Made by a program: the position numbers and the translations under genes | Part shown: positions 27,787-37,203 of the stretch, piece after piece | Layout: each line of letters starts with the position of its first letter | How positions within the stretch are numbered: the stretch's first letter is position 1 | Notes under the pieces: model-generated | What the model was told of the DNA's origin: nothing | What the model saw: only the letters and a program-made list of their open reading frames with translations | The model's database searches: none | Assembly: GCF_048541835.1 (NCBI RefSeq) | Contig: NZ_JBLEOY010000001.1 | Location: 744,001-808,000 of the forward strand | Direction: 5' to 3' | Origin: QIJE01 sp048541835 | GTDB lineage: Bacteria; SZUA-79; Acidulodesulfobacterales; Acidulodesulfobacteraceae | Length of the DNA: 64,000 bases

Positions 27787-28884
27787 TCAATGAACGGTTT
27801 TAAAAACCCTGAAATAATCAATTAGTTTTTTATTCTCTGCAGGCGTGCCTACGGTTATTCTGTAAAACATTTTCATGTTACCGTCAAAACTTCTTATAAT
27901 TATTTTGTTATCTTCAAGAAATTGTTTGAATTTGATTTTTAATTTATTATCCCTAAGTCTTATCAGGATAAAATTGGCATCGGACGGATAAACCTCCATA
28001 AAATTAAATTTCTTTAATGCGGAATATAATTTATTTCTTTGACTAATCGTCTTTTTTATATTTTTGTCGAATTCGTCAAAATTATTTAAAAAGAACTCGA
28101 TGGAACTCAGCGTTAAGGAGTTGATATTAAAGGGTAATTTTATTTTTTTAAATTCGTTTATAAGTTTATTACCGGAAAAAAGCATTCCAAACCTTAATCC
28201 TGCAAGCCCGATCTTAGAAAATGTCCTCAAAACGATTAAATTATCGTATTCGGGTATATCTTTTATAAAAGATTCTACATCGGAAAAATATATATAAGCT
28301 TCATCGACCACAACGATATTATTTTTATTTTTTAAGAGACTCTTTATGGTATTGCGATCGAAATGGTTTCCGGTAGGATTATTGGGATAACTAAAAAAGA
28401 ATATGTTATTAAAGTAATTTTGATCAGCATCAATATCTTTCGGCAGGTCAAAATATTTTTCTTCAAGTCTTATACGGTTAATCTTTAAATCATTGTATCT
28501 TGCCACGATGTCGTACATAGAAAAAGACGGGGTCGGAATGTTTACGACGACATTTTTTTTGAGACTAAGTAAAATAATGGCAATAAGTTCATCCGAACCG
28601 TTACCAAAAATAAAATTTCTAACTGGTATATCGTAAAATATTTCCAGTAATTTGATAAGATCGCCGGAGCTTGAATCCGGATAAAGATTTATGAGCGTAT
28701 CCTTTATAAAATTTGCATAGCTTCGTTTGATTTTTTTGCTCAGCGTATAATTAGATTCATTTGCATCAAGCTTTAAAGCCCCGCCGGTCTTGAATGAGCC
28801 CTGTCCTTGCGGTTCGTTTACCTTGTAAGCGGTAAGCCCAAGAACGCTGTTTTTAATAAAATCTTCTATTTTTAATGAAGGCAT
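27787..28884 (-). CDS. hisC: Histidinol-phosphate aminotransferase
   Basis: A fold-type I PLP aminotransferase converting imidazole acetol phosphate to histidinol phosphate. SYPNNPTGNHF, VVDEAYIYFSD and the PLP-lysine motif RTFSKIGLAGLRFG are present. At 365 residues it is normal. It is 12 bases after hisD; about 100 bases without a gene separate it from hisB. The position in the his operon makes the HisC role firm over other aminotransferases of this family. Confidence 0.95.
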   Translation of the reverse strand: MPSLKIEDFIKNSVLGLTAYKVNEPQGQGSFKTGGALKLDANESNYTLSKKIKRSYANFIKDTLINLYPDSSSGDLIKLLEIFYDIPVRNFIFGNGSDELIAIILLSLKKNVVVNIPTPSFSMYDIVARYNDLKINRIRLEEKYFDLPKDIDADQNYFNNIFFFSYPNNPTGNHFDRNTIKSLLKNKNNIVVVDEAYIYFSDVESFIKDIPEYDNLIVLRTFSKIGLAGLRFGMLFSGNKLINEFKKIKLPFNINSLTLSSIEFFLNNFDEFDKNIKKTISQRNKLYSALKKFNFMEVYPSDANFILIRLRDNKLKIKFKQFLEDNKIIIRSFDGNMKMFYRITVGTPAENKKLIDYFRVFKTVH

Positions 28885-28896
28885 ATTAACAATTTA

Positions 28897-30198
28897 TTAT
28901 TTTATCTTTTTAATGCGATAGCTCGCAGATTCTCCGTGGGCGTTTAACCCTTCGATACTAGAGAAGAAGGCTATGTCTTCTGCCTTCTTTGTCAAAAATT
29001 CCAGGCTTGACGAAATAACACTGGTCCTTTTAAGAAAAGACAATGTATCTAACGGTGAAAAAAATCTTGCAGTTCCGCCCGTGGGCAGGACATGGCTTGG
29101 ACCTGCGACATAATCTCCGACCGCTTCAGGGGTACTTCCGCCTAAAAATATCGCCCCTGCATTTTTTATCAGAAACAGCTTTTCAAACGGGTTTCTAATA
29201 CATAGTTCTAAGTGCTCCGGCGCCAGCTCATTGACAACTTCTATAGATTCCTCTATCGAATCCGTTAAAACAGAAGAAGCATTGGAATTTATAGATTTTT
29301 CGATTATATCTCTCCTCGGCTCCCTATGTACGAGATGTCTCAAGATATCGCCAACTCTCTCTATTATATCGGAAGAATGGGTTATAAGGGTAGAAATCGC
29401 CATTTCGTCATGCTCCGCCTGAGATATCATATCTATTGCAACAATCTCAGGGTCGGCGGATTCATCGCAAATTATTGCAATCTCACTCGGTCCTGCAATC
29501 ATATCGATATCAACATCGCCGTAAACCATCTTTTTTGCCGTTGCGACATAAATATTTCCCGGACCGACTATTTTGTCAACCCGCATTATCGTTTCGGTCC
29601 CGTATGCAAGCGCAAATATCGCTTGGGGTCCTCCTATTTTAAATATGTTTTCTATGCCGCACAAAACTGCTGACGCTATAACAAAATTATCTAATTTATC
29701 TGACGGCGGAGTAACCATAACAACCTCTTTAACTCCCGCTGCCGACGCCGGAACCGCGTTCATTATTACGGAAGACGGATAACTCGCTTTGCCGCCCGGA
29801 ACGTATATTCCCACCCGTTGAACCGGAGCTATAAGCTGACCGGTTATTAGTCCGTCTGCACTATGAGAAAGCCAGGTCTGTAACTTTTGCTTAGAATGAT
29901 ATTCGTAAACCCTCTCTATCGTCTCCTCTATAATTTTTCGCTCATTCTTTTTTAAGGAATTTACGGCATTTGCCTTTTCTTCTCTATCAATCAAGAAATT
30001 CTCGGGTTTGAGTTCTGTCTTGTCAAATTTTTTCGTATAAAACGATAACGCCTCGTCTCCCTTTGCGATAACGTCTGAACGGATAATTTTAAGCTCCTGC
30101 TGAATTTTATCGGAAAAATCAAGCTGTCCGAGCCTTTTTTCTTTCAAAAATTCCTTAAAATTACCTTTATTACTAAAATTAGATATCCGTATCCGCAT
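28897..30198 (-). CDS. hisD: Histidinol dehydrogenase
   Basis: It oxidises histidinol to histidine in two NAD-dependent steps. The family signature DMIAGPSEIAIICDESADP and the zinc-site SQAEHDEMA are present, as is LELCIRNPF near the C-terminus. At 433 residues it is normal. Its start overlaps the last 20 bases of hisG, showing coupled translation at the front of the his operon. Confidence 0.98.
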   Translation of the reverse strand: MRIRISNFSNKGNFKEFLKEKRLGQLDFSDKIQQELKIIRSDVIAKGDEALSFYTKKFDKTELKPENFLIDREEKANAVNSLKKNERKIIEETIERVYEYHSKQKLQTWLSHSADGLITGQLIAPVQRVGIYVPGGKASYPSSVIMNAVPASAAGVKEVVMVTPPSDKLDNFVIASAVLCGIENIFKIGGPQAIFALAYGTETIMRVDKIVGPGNIYVATAKKMVYGDVDIDMIAGPSEIAIICDESADPEIVAIDMISQAEHDEMAISTLITHSSDIIERVGDILRHLVHREPRRDIIEKSINSNASSVLTDSIEESIEVVNELAPEHLELCIRNPFEKLFLIKNAGAIFLGGSTPEAVGDYVAGPSHVLPTGGTARFFSPLDTLSFLKRTSVISSSLEFLTKKAEDIAFFSSIEGLNAHGESASYRIKKIK

Positions 30199-30961
30199 TT
30201 TTTTCTACCTGCTCCTTTAAACTACCTATCATGGACGCGATATTTGATGGATTGATTTTAAGGCTTGCCCTGTTTACTATAAACCTTGAGGTCACGTGAG
30301 CGATATCTTCGACGGGTACTAAATTGTTTTGCCTCAGGGTTTCTCCCGTCGAAACGAGATCGACGATAAAGTCGCAAAGTCCGGATATCGGGGCAAGCTC
30401 CACATTGCCGTAAAGTTTTATGATTTGAATATTGGAAACACCCTTTTTATTAAAGAAGCCTTTCGTAATATGAACATACTTCGTTGCGACACGTATGTTG
30501 GTCTTATAAAAATATATATTCTTCTTAATGCGGTCGGTAATCTTAATATCGGAAAATGGTTTTTCGCCTGTATGTAAACTGATATCATTGCTATTGCGGC
30601 TATGCAAATTTCCTTTTCCGGCTATTAAATCCCCGCTTACGGCCACAACGACCTTGCACTCACCTATTTTTAAATCTAACGGCTCATATACATTTTTAGG
30701 TTTCTCAAGCAAAACATCTTTTCCGGCGATACCGGCGTCTGCAGCGCCGTATTCTACAAATGTAGGCACATCCCAGGGTTTCACTATAAGTAAACCAACT
30801 TCATCGTCTTCATACTCAAACGTGAGCCTTCTAGAATTATAATCGCTATCCGGATGCTTAATATATCCGGATTTTCTCAGCAACTCAAGTCCATCTTTAA
30901 GAATTCTGCCTTTAGGCACTGCTATTTTAAGCTTTTTCTTTTTATTTTGTGTAGTTTTCAT
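30179..30961 (-). CDS. hisG: ATP phosphoribosyltransferase, short form
   Basis: It catalyses the first, committed step of histidine synthesis from ATP and PRPP. KIAVPKGRIL at the N-terminus, DAGIAGKDVL and the PRPP loop DLVSTGETLRQNNLVPV are present. At 260 residues it is of the short (HisG-S-like) catalytic type, which normally needs a HisZ regulatory subunit; no hisZ is seen in the window, and the short length with extra loops leaves open whether it works alone. It is the first his gene, 16 bases after murA. Confidence 0.93.
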   Translation of the reverse strand: MKTTQNKKKKLKIAVPKGRILKDGLELLRKSGYIKHPDSDYNSRRLTFEYEDDEVGLLIVKPWDVPTFVEYGAADAGIAGKDVLLEKPKNVYEPLDLKIGECKVVVAVSGDLIAGKGNLHSRNSNDISLHTGEKPFSDIKITDRIKKNIYFYKTNIRVATKYVHITKGFFNKKGVSNIQIIKLYGNVELAPISGLCDFIVDLVSTGETLRQNNLVPVEDIAHVTSRFIVNRASLKINPSNIASMIGSLKEQVEKNADTDI

Positions 30962-30977
30962 TTTGTTATAACGGCTG

Positions 30978-32315
30978 TTATTTTACCCGCGCATCTCTTT
31001 CATAAATTTTATTATTAGAAACAGGTTCTACGATAGACGCAGACTCATCCGCCTTCACTCGAGAAACCATAGCGCCTAAACCGGCCAATTTTTTCTCCAT
31101 TTTTTCATAACCCCTGTCCAAGTGATAAATCCGCGAAACGGTAGTGCAACCGTCGGAAGATGCCAAACCGGCCAAAACAAGCGAAGCACTCGCCCTTAAA
31201 TCCGTAGCCATAACCTCCGCACCTGAAAGTTTTTTTACACCTTTTACTATCGCAAAATTATTTCTTACCTTTATATCCGCCTTAAGACGCATAAGTTCCG
31301 CAACATGCATAAATCTATTCTCAAAAACATTTTCGGCTATGACACAAAGTCCACTTGAAAGTGTCATCAGGGCCATCATCTGAGCCTGCATATCAGTAGG
31401 AAAATTTGGATAAGGAGCGGTAGAAATGTCAACACTTTTAATGACCTTAGAGCCTTTTATCCTTAAGGAAGACGAGGAATTTATAATGATTTTGGCTCCG
31501 GCCTCAGAAAGTTTACCTATGATGGCATTAAGATGCCTCACCTCGATATCTTTAAGAATAATATCTCCTTTCGTAATAGCGGATGCCACCATAAATGTTC
31601 CGGCCTCTATCCTATCCGGAAGAACGCCGTGTTTTAATTTATTTAATTTTTTAACGCCTTTTATAACGATTACGGCAAGCCCGGTTCTCTTTATATCTGC
31701 CCCTCCATTGTTAAGCGCAAGAATTAAATCGTCTATTTCCGGTTCCATCGCCGCATTTTTTATTACCGTAGTTCCTTCGGCAAGCGTTGCCGCCATAATT
31801 ACGTTTTCGGTTCCGGTTACCGACGGAATCGGAAAATTTATTACGGCACCTTTAAGTTTATCGGCACTCACCTCTATGTATCCATGGTCGACTTCTACAT
31901 CGGCACCCAAAAGCCTAAAGGCATTTAGGTGAAAATCTATGGGCCTTGCCCCTATAGCGCAGCCGCCCGGCAAAGACACCCTCGCTCTCTTATACTTAGC
32001 AAGAAGCGGACCTAAAACTAAAATAGACGCCCTCATGGTTTTAACAAGATCATAAGGTGCATCGCAATTATTAATATGGGAAGTATTTATAATAACCTTA
32101 TCCACCCTATCGGACTCTTTAATCTCCGCTCCAAGGCTTATTAAAAGTTTTTTAATCGTTTTTATGTCTTCAAGGTCGGGGACATTGTCAATTTCGTTAT
32201 CGACGTTATCGAACATTATTGAAGAGACTATTATCGGCAAGGACGCATTCTTAGAGCCACTTATCGAAACTCCTCCTCTCAACGAAAAGCCTCCCTCTAT
32301 CACCATACTATCCAT
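30978..32315 (-). CDS. murA: UDP-N-acetylglucosamine 1-carboxyvinyltransferase
   Basis: The first committed enzyme of peptidoglycan synthesis, adding enolpyruvate to UDP-GlcNAc. SGSKNASLPI and the catalytic loop with C119 (PGGCAIGARPID) are present, so the enzyme should be of the fosfomycin-sensitive cysteine type. At 445 residues it is slightly longer than usual (about 420) by a charged C-terminal tail. ATG 32315 or 32306 may be the start. It overlaps the end of prmC by 8 bases and precedes the his operon. Confidence 0.97.
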   Translation of the reverse strand: MDSMVIEGGFSLRGGVSISGSKNASLPIIVSSIMFDNVDNEIDNVPDLEDIKTIKKLLISLGAEIKESDRVDKVIINTSHINNCDAPYDLVKTMRASILVLGPLLAKYKRARVSLPGGCAIGARPIDFHLNAFRLLGADVEVDHGYIEVSADKLKGAVINFPIPSVTGTENVIMAATLAEGTTVIKNAAMEPEIDDLILALNNGGADIKRTGLAVIVIKGVKKLNKLKHGVLPDRIEAGTFMVASAITKGDIILKDIEVRHLNAIIGKLSEAGAKIIINSSSSLRIKGSKVIKSVDISTAPYPNFPTDMQAQMMALMTLSSGLCVIAENVFENRFMHVAELMRLKADIKVRNNFAIVKGVKKLSGAEVMATDLRASASLVLAGLASSDGCTTVSRIYHLDRGYEKMEKKLAGLGAMVSRVKADESASIVEPVSNNKIYERDARVK

Positions 32316-33237
32316 ATGTTATTTTAGTCACCCTCTCCTTATTGTTTAAATCGTTAGCAAAGACTAACCGTTTAAATTTTATACCGTTATAATTCGTGAA
32401 TTTCTTTTCGAATAAAGAATAAATAGCAGATTTCTTTCTATAATCTATTTCTAATATAATACTCTTTTTATTTCTGGAGTGGAGAATGGCAGTATCAAAT
32501 ATCTTTCTGTAAAATTTAAGTCCATCCTCGCCGCCGTCCAAAGCTTCAGGCGGTTCATAAAATTTAATTCCGTCGTCTAAAATTTTCAATTCGTCGGTTT
32601 CTATGTACGGAGGGTTGGAAACTATTATGTCAAAATTATCAAAATCGTATATATCGAAGCCATGCAAAGACAAATTTGTTTTTTTTGATTTTAACATGTC
32701 AAAATAAACCGGAATAACTTTCTTTTCGACTCTGTTCGCTTTAATATTTTTTTTTGCGACGTTTAAACTTTTAATACTATTATCGGCAGCATAAATTATA
32801 ACATTATATGAATTCTTTGCAATAGAAATCGCAACGGCTCCGGAACCGGTGCCGATATCAAGAATATAAATTTTTCTATTTAATTCATTTTGAAATTTTT
32901 CTATTTCTTTTAACACTTCATCTACCAAGCACTCCGTATCCGGTCGAGGTATTAAAACGGACCCGTCGACAAAAAAATCTAAAGAATAAAACTCTTTTTT
33001 ATTGGTGATATAAGCATACGGCTCTTTTCTGCCCCTTCTTTTAATCAGCTTTTCAAACAAATTCACCTTATTCTTGTCAAGCTTATCGCCATAGGAAATA
33101 ATAACTTCACTCATTGATTTTTTTAAAGCATACTTCATCAAAACAATCGACTCATCGAAAGCATTTCCGATATCACTACGTGTAAGACGAGCCTCGCCCT
33201 CTTTAATTAATTCATAAACCGATAAATCTTCATCCAT
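32308..33237 (-). CDS. prmC: Peptide chain release factor methyltransferase
   Basis: It methylates the glutamine of the GGQ motif of release factors. The N-terminal helical substrate-binding domain precedes a SAM-binding domain with DIGTGSGAVAISIA and the catalytic SNPPYIE. At 309 residues it is slightly long. Its 5' end overlaps the end of prfA by 8 bases, the usual prfA-prmC pairing that joins enzyme and substrate. Confidence 0.96.
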   Translation of the reverse strand: MDEDLSVYELIKEGEARLTRSDIGNAFDESIVLMKYALKKSMSEVIISYGDKLDKNKVNLFEKLIKRRGRKEPYAYITNKKEFYSLDFFVDGSVLIPRPDTECLVDEVLKEIEKFQNELNRKIYILDIGTGSGAVAISIAKNSYNVIIYAADNSIKSLNVAKKNIKANRVEKKVIPVYFDMLKSKKTNLSLHGFDIYDFDNFDIIVSNPPYIETDELKILDDGIKFYEPPEALDGGEDGLKFYRKIFDTAILHSRNKKSIILEIDYRKKSAIYSLFEKKFTNYNGIKFKRLVFANDLNNKERVTKITYG

Positions 33238-34312
33238 GCGCTATGTTTTGGGATTCAAAATAATCCGCTAAAGGCACTAAGAGTTCATCTATATTGCCGT
33301 CCATAAAAGAAGCCAACTTATGTATCGTTATTCCCGCCCTATGGTCTGTAACCCTGCCCTGAGGAAAATTGTACGTCCTTATTTTTTCGCTTCTATCACC
33401 GCTTCCTACCATGCTTTTCCTGCTTTGTGCCTCTAAGCTCTTTTTGTCTGCTTCTATCTTGCCTAATAACCGTGACCTTAATATTCTTAACGCCTTCGCT
33501 TTATTTTTGTGCTGCGATTTTTCATCCTGGCACGTAACCACAAGCCCGGTAGGCATATGGGTAATCCTGACTGCAGAATCGGTGGTGTTTACGCTCTGTC
33601 CCCCGTGCCCCGAGGACTTGTAAACGTCTATCCTTAAATCCTCGCTATTTATTTTAAGATCGACTTCCTCCGGTTCCGGCATAACGGCAACCGTTGCCGC
33701 AGACGTATGAACCCTGCCCTGTGTTTCCGTAGCAGGAATCCTTTGTACCCTGTGAACTCCGCTTTCATTCCGTAAAAAACGGTATGCACCCTTGCCTTTC
33801 ACAGACGCTATAACTTCTTTTAAGCCCCCAGAAGACGAATAACTTAACGAAATCGTTTCAAAATTAAATTTTTTATTCAAAGCATATTTATTGTACATTT
33901 TGAAAAGGTCCAACGCGAAAAGAGCAGCCTCTTCGCCTCCGGTAGCCGCCCTTATTTCAAGCAAAATATCCTTATCCTGCAAATCTTCCTTGGGATAAAA
34001 AAAATCCTTTATTTCTTCGGATAATTTAGATGCTTTATCACTTAAAGAATCTATCTCTTCCGTCTCTAATGCTGCCAATGCTTCGTCGGGTTCGTTCTTA
34101 AGTAATTTTTTGAGGTCTTCGATATCGGATTCTATTTTATTATATTCAGAAAATTGCTCTGCGGTTTTTTTAATTAAATTATATTGTTTGAAAAGCTCTT
34201 TCACTTGTTCGTTAAATCCCTTAGGGCTTTCTTCTTGTATTCTGTCGTATAACTCTTTTGATTTATTGAGTGATCCTTGGGCTTTTTTTCTTAAAATATC
34301 GTCTAACATCAA
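33230..34312 (-). CDS. prfA: Peptide chain release factor 1
   Basis: It terminates translation at UAA and UAG. The stop-codon-reading PAT tripeptide is at 193-195 (RIPATETQGR), which identifies RF1 rather than RF2, and the peptidyl-tRNA hydrolysis motif GGQ is at 237-239 (SSGHGGQSVN). At 360 residues it is normal. The frame opens with TTG-ATG; ATG 34309 with AAGGAT upstream is the more likely start. It is followed by prmC with an 8-base overlap. Confidence 0.97.
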   Translation of the reverse strand: MMLDDILRKKAQGSLNKSKELYDRIQEESPKGFNEQVKELFKQYNLIKKTAEQFSEYNKIESDIEDLKKLLKNEPDEALAALETEEIDSLSDKASKLSEEIKDFFYPKEDLQDKDILLEIRAATGGEEAALFALDLFKMYNKYALNKKFNFETISLSYSSSGGLKEVIASVKGKGAYRFLRNESGVHRVQRIPATETQGRVHTSAATVAVMPEPEEVDLKINSEDLRIDVYKSSGHGGQSVNTTDSAVRITHMPTGLVVTCQDEKSQHKNKAKALRILRSRLLGKIEADKKSLEAQSRKSMVGSGDRSEKIRTYNFPQGRVTDHRAGITIHKLASFMDGNIDELLVPLADYFESQNIAHG

Positions 34313-34389
34313 AATATATCCTTTTAATTAAGCAAGTATGTAGATTTTTTACAGATTAGCTGTAGATTAGATTAATAAACAATTGACGG

Positions 34390-35106
34390 TTAATTATCGC
34401 CATACGACCATGACGCCCTGATTTCTGAGGGTTTTCCGCAAGAGAACTCGCCCTCCGAACAGTTTCCCGTCACGCAAGCCGGACCCGCACCGATAAAAAC
34501 TGACGGCGCAATGGGGGAAACAAGTTTAAACATCTCCCGTGCAACGCGCCTAATTTCCCATTGTGCCCTTTCGCATCCCCTCAATCTAAAAAAATGCAGA
34601 AGCTCTCTTGCGTTCATTGTAAATATAAGCTGGGTTTCCGTTGCGTTTGGAAGTATATATCTGGCATCTTCCGCAGGAACGTTATTTTCAAGAAAATAAC
34701 CGTATAAAGAAAAAATATCGCTTATCGCTTTGTCGTATCTCTCCAAAAATTCGCTATTTTCGGCAATAGAATCCGGTATAACATACTTGGGTTTTGTCTC
34801 CTTGACATACCTCTGGCTTCTCTGAGAGTATGACGCTATACGATGCCTGACTAATTGATGAGAGGCGCTCCTTGAAAGATTTTCTACTCCGAAAGTAAAA
34901 TTGGAATGCTCCAACACCGATTCATGCCCTGAAGACCTTATTTTTTTGATTAATTTCCTTGCCTTTTCTAAGCCTTTCTCGCCTTCATCGAAATAGCTTT
35001 CTATTTTAGCAATACCGTAAGAACTATAACAAAGCCTGGCGGCTATCGCGATAGTTACTTCCGGTTTAGAAGTGTAATTAATAAGTTTGACCATTAAAAT
35101 AATCAA
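34390..35106 (-). CDS. thyX: FAD-dependent thymidylate synthase
   Basis: It makes dTMP from dUMP with FAD and methylene-tetrahydrofolate and replaces ThyA. The ThyX signature RHRIASYSQRSQRY (RHRxxSxxxxSxR) is present, with EHSNFTFGVENLSR before it. At about 235 residues it is normal. The frame opens at TTG 35106; ATG 35094 (MVKLINYTSKPEV) is a plausible true start. It lies between rpmE (33 bases) and prfA. Confidence 0.96.
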   Translation of the reverse strand: MIILMVKLINYTSKPEVTIAIAARLCYSSYGIAKIESYFDEGEKGLEKARKLIKKIRSSGHESVLEHSNFTFGVENLSRSASHQLVRHRIASYSQRSQRYVKETKPKYVIPDSIAENSEFLERYDKAISDIFSLYGYFLENNVPAEDARYILPNATETQLIFTMNARELLHFFRLRGCERAQWEIRRVAREMFKLVSPIAPSVFIGAGPACVTGNCSEGEFSCGKPSEIRASWSYGDN

Positions 35107-35139
35107 GGAAAGAATATAAAAAACTTTCTTTATTTCTTA

Positions 35140-35355
35140 TTACTTTTTATTTTTGTTTAGATTTCCATATTTTTTATTAAATTTCTCGATTCTTCCTGCG
35201 CTATCAATGAATTTTTGTTTACCGGTATAAAAAGGATGGCATTTAGAACAAATGTCGGCATGAATTTCCTTAACCGTACTGCCCGTAATAAACTCTTCAC
35301 CGCAGGCACATTTTACCTTTGTCTGATAAATTTCAGGATGTATCCCTTCTTTCAT
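35140..35355 (-). CDS. rpmE: 50S ribosomal protein L31
   Basis: A 71-residue L31 with four cysteines: CACGEEF near residue 16 and CSKCHPFYTGKQ near 37. It is therefore the zinc-binding (C+) form, RpmE, rather than the zinc-free YkgM type. AAGGAGT lies upstream of the ATG. It is between kdsB and thyX on the same strand. Confidence 0.96.
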   Translation of the reverse strand: MKEGIHPEIYQTKVKCACGEEFITGSTVKEIHADICSKCHPFYTGKQKFIDSAGRIEKFNKKYGNLNKNKK

Positions 35356-35399
35356 TTTTTACGTACTCCTTAAAATAGATTTTTTATATTATTTAATTC

Positions 35400-36152
35400 T
35401 TAATTGTAATATTTTAAAATAAAATTTTCAACCTTTTTTATGTCATCGGGGACATCGACGGGAATAGTAGATACTCTGACGGTTTCAACCTTTATCCTAT
35501 AACCGTTTTCTATCGCCCTAAGTTGTTCGAGCATTTCTTTCTTTTCTAAATAAGAAGCCGGCATTTTTCCGAATTCCATGAGAAAATCTCTTGTATAGCC
35601 GTAAAAACCAAGGTGTTTGTAACCGAAAACGCCCTTAAAATCCTTGAGGGACAAAGCCTTCTCTCTGTCATAAGGCACCGGACTTCTTGAAAAATAAATA
35701 CCATAGTCGTCTTTATCGACCACGACCTTTACGTTATTCGGGTCAATAAATTCTTCATAAGAATAAATCGGCGTTTTAACGCTCGTGTATAAAACGGCAT
35801 CGTCTTCCTTGAGAGGTTTTATCAATGCTTCTATTACTTCGACATTTACCAACGGTTCATCCCCTTGAATATTTAAAATCACGTCGGCGGAAATACCGCT
35901 TACAACCTCTATTATTCTATCGGTGCCAGTTTGATGGGATTCTTTCGTCATAACGACGTTTGCCCCGAATCCCCTGCAAACATCATAAATACGCCGATCT
36001 TCCGTAGCAATTATGACATCGGATAACATCGAAGATTTTATTACGTTTTCATAAACATGTTTTATCATAGGCTTGCCCATAATCCCGGCAAGCGGCTTTC
36101 CTTTAAAGCGACTTGATTCATATCTGGCAGGTATTACCGCAACGATTTTCAT
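35400..36152 (-). CDS. kdsB: CMP-Kdo synthetase
   Basis: It activates Kdo with CTP for the LPS inner core. The nucleotidyltransferase start VIPARYESSRFKGKPLAGI, the NIQGDEPLV metal/CTP site and HLGFYGYTRDFL are all present. At 250 residues it is normal. With lpxK, lpxL, gmhB and lptE elsewhere in the window it shows an LPS-bearing outer membrane. It is 29 bases after the RlpA-like gene. Confidence 0.97.
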   Translation of the reverse strand: MKIVAVIPARYESSRFKGKPLAGIMGKPMIKHVYENVIKSSMLSDVIIATEDRRIYDVCRGFGANVVMTKESHQTGTDRIIEVVSGISADVILNIQGDEPLVNVEVIEALIKPLKEDDAVLYTSVKTPIYSYEEFIDPNNVKVVVDKDDYGIYFSRSPVPYDREKALSLKDFKGVFGYKHLGFYGYTRDFLMEFGKMPASYLEKKEMLEQLRAIENGYRIKVETVRVSTIPVDVPDDIKKVENFILKYYN

Positions 36153-36181
36153 ATTTAATCACCGAAGTTAATCATATATTT

Positions 36182-36937
36182 TTATTCTACTTTTGTTATA
36201 TACACGTCATATCCGTATTTCGAGATAATCTTGGCAAAACCATATGCATCTTTTATATTTTTAAAACTACCAAATATTACTTTATAATACAAAACACCAT
36301 TTATCGTTTTTGTTGCCAAATGGACCCCGGGGACAAATTCTTTTATCTTTTTGATTTCCCTGAGCGCCATAGACTTCTTCGTATATGCGGCAAACTGCAG
36401 GGTATAGCCAAGGAAAGGCGCAATATATTTTTCATTATATCCGTTTACGTAACTTTTAGAAACGGGTTTAGATCCAAGATATTGTATTCTGACCAATGCA
36501 GTTCCCGGACCTATCATATCCAGCGCCCTTGCCGCCGCATAAGACAAATCCATAATTCTATCCCCATAATACGGCCCCCTGTCGTTCACGTACACCTCGA
36601 CGCTTCTATGATTTTTCAAGTTTGTAACATAGGCATAACTATCCAACGGAAGTGTTTTTGACGCAGCCGTTAAATCGTACATATTATAAATTTGCCCGCT
36701 TGCGGTCGGTCTTCCCTGAAACCCGGGGCCATACCATGAAGCTATTCCTACTTCGACATTATGTGAAATTCGCCTCGGTGGATAATATTTATGCAACGGA
36801 GACGACCCGCCGGAATATCTGCCCCCTACTATATACGGAACGCAACCCGAAAGCCCGATTGCAAAAATAAAAAAAATCAAAAATAACAACTCGTATATTA
36901 ACTTATCACGAAATAAATCTATTTTGATTATCTTCAT
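36182..36937 (-). CDS. RlpA-like lipoprotein with SPOR domain, catalytic residues changed
   Basis: A lipoprotein signal ends at C32 (FAIGLSGC), followed by a double-psi beta-barrel RlpA domain (about 60-150: VGIASWYGPGFQGRPT, YVNDRGPYYGDRIMDLS) and a C-terminal SPOR domain (about 170-251) that would bind denuded glycan at septa. RlpA of Pseudomonas is a lytic transglycosylase. Here the usual Glu of TASGE is Q82 and the His of TAAH is S93, while the Asp of NDRGP (D119) remains. Catalysis is therefore doubtful; a binding or structural role is more likely. It is upstream of kdsB. Confidence 0.9.
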   Translation of the reverse strand: MKIIKIDLFRDKLIYELLFLIFFIFAIGLSGCVPYIVGGRYSGGSSPLHKYYPPRRISHNVEVGIASWYGPGFQGRPTASGQIYNMYDLTAASKTLPLDSYAYVTNLKNHRSVEVYVNDRGPYYGDRIMDLSYAAARALDMIGPGTALVRIQYLGSKPVSKSYVNGYNEKYIAPFLGYTLQFAAYTKKSMALREIKKIKEFVPGVHLATKTINGVLYYKVIFGSFKNIKDAYGFAKIISKYGYDVYITKVE

Positions 36938-36983
36938 TATACCGCTTATTTATCATAAGATAAATATTTTTAAATATTAACAA

Positions 36984-37013
36984 TTGACAATATAATAACG
37001 TATCCTATATAAT
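36984..37013 (+). promoter_or_regulatory. Consensus promoter of the SAM-riboswitch sulfur operon
   Basis: A perfect TTGACA (36984-36989) and a perfect TATAAT (37008-37013) are separated by 18 bases. The predicted start is near 37020, giving a leader of about 265 bases that carries the riboswitch and terminator ahead of thrC. Confidence 0.75.
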
Positions 37014-37071
37014 ATAACTTATGTATGAAATAATTCAAACGGTTCTTTATAATTTATAGCAAATATATTTC

Positions 37072-37090
37072 CACGGGTTTATTGCCCGTG
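37072..37090 (+). repeat. Small hairpin just before the SAM-I aptamer
   Basis: CACGGG, 7-base loop, CCCGTG: a six-pair stem ending one base before riboswitch helix P1 begins. There is no T-tract, so it is not a terminator. Its arms are complementary to the ACGGGCCCGT segment inside the aptamer and could compete with it; otherwise it may be a 5' stabiliser. Confidence 0.4.
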
Positions 37091-37091
37091 A

Positions 37092-37190
37092 TTCTTATCA
37101 AGAGCGGTAGAGGGACGGGCCCGTTGAAACCGCAGCAACCAATGCTAAATAGGTGCTAATTCCCGCAGGTTTATTCCTGGAAGATAAGAA
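37092..37190 (+). promoter_or_regulatory. SAM-I (S-box) riboswitch aptamer
   Basis: The core is canonical: P1 TTCTTATC (37092-37099) pairs with GATAAGAA (37183-37190). The kink-turn segment CAAGAG, GAGGGACGGGCCCG, TTGAAACCGCAGCAACC, GGTGCTAATTCC and a P4 hairpin CAGG-TTTATT-CCTG all occur in order. It binds S-adenosylmethionine. A strong terminator follows, and the P1 3' strand with the next bases (AAGAAGAAAGG) can pair with the terminator 5' arm (CCTCTTCTT). High SAM should therefore cause termination before thrC; low SAM should give read-through. Confidence 0.95.
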
Positions 37191-37203
37191 GAAAGGATTA
37201 TTA

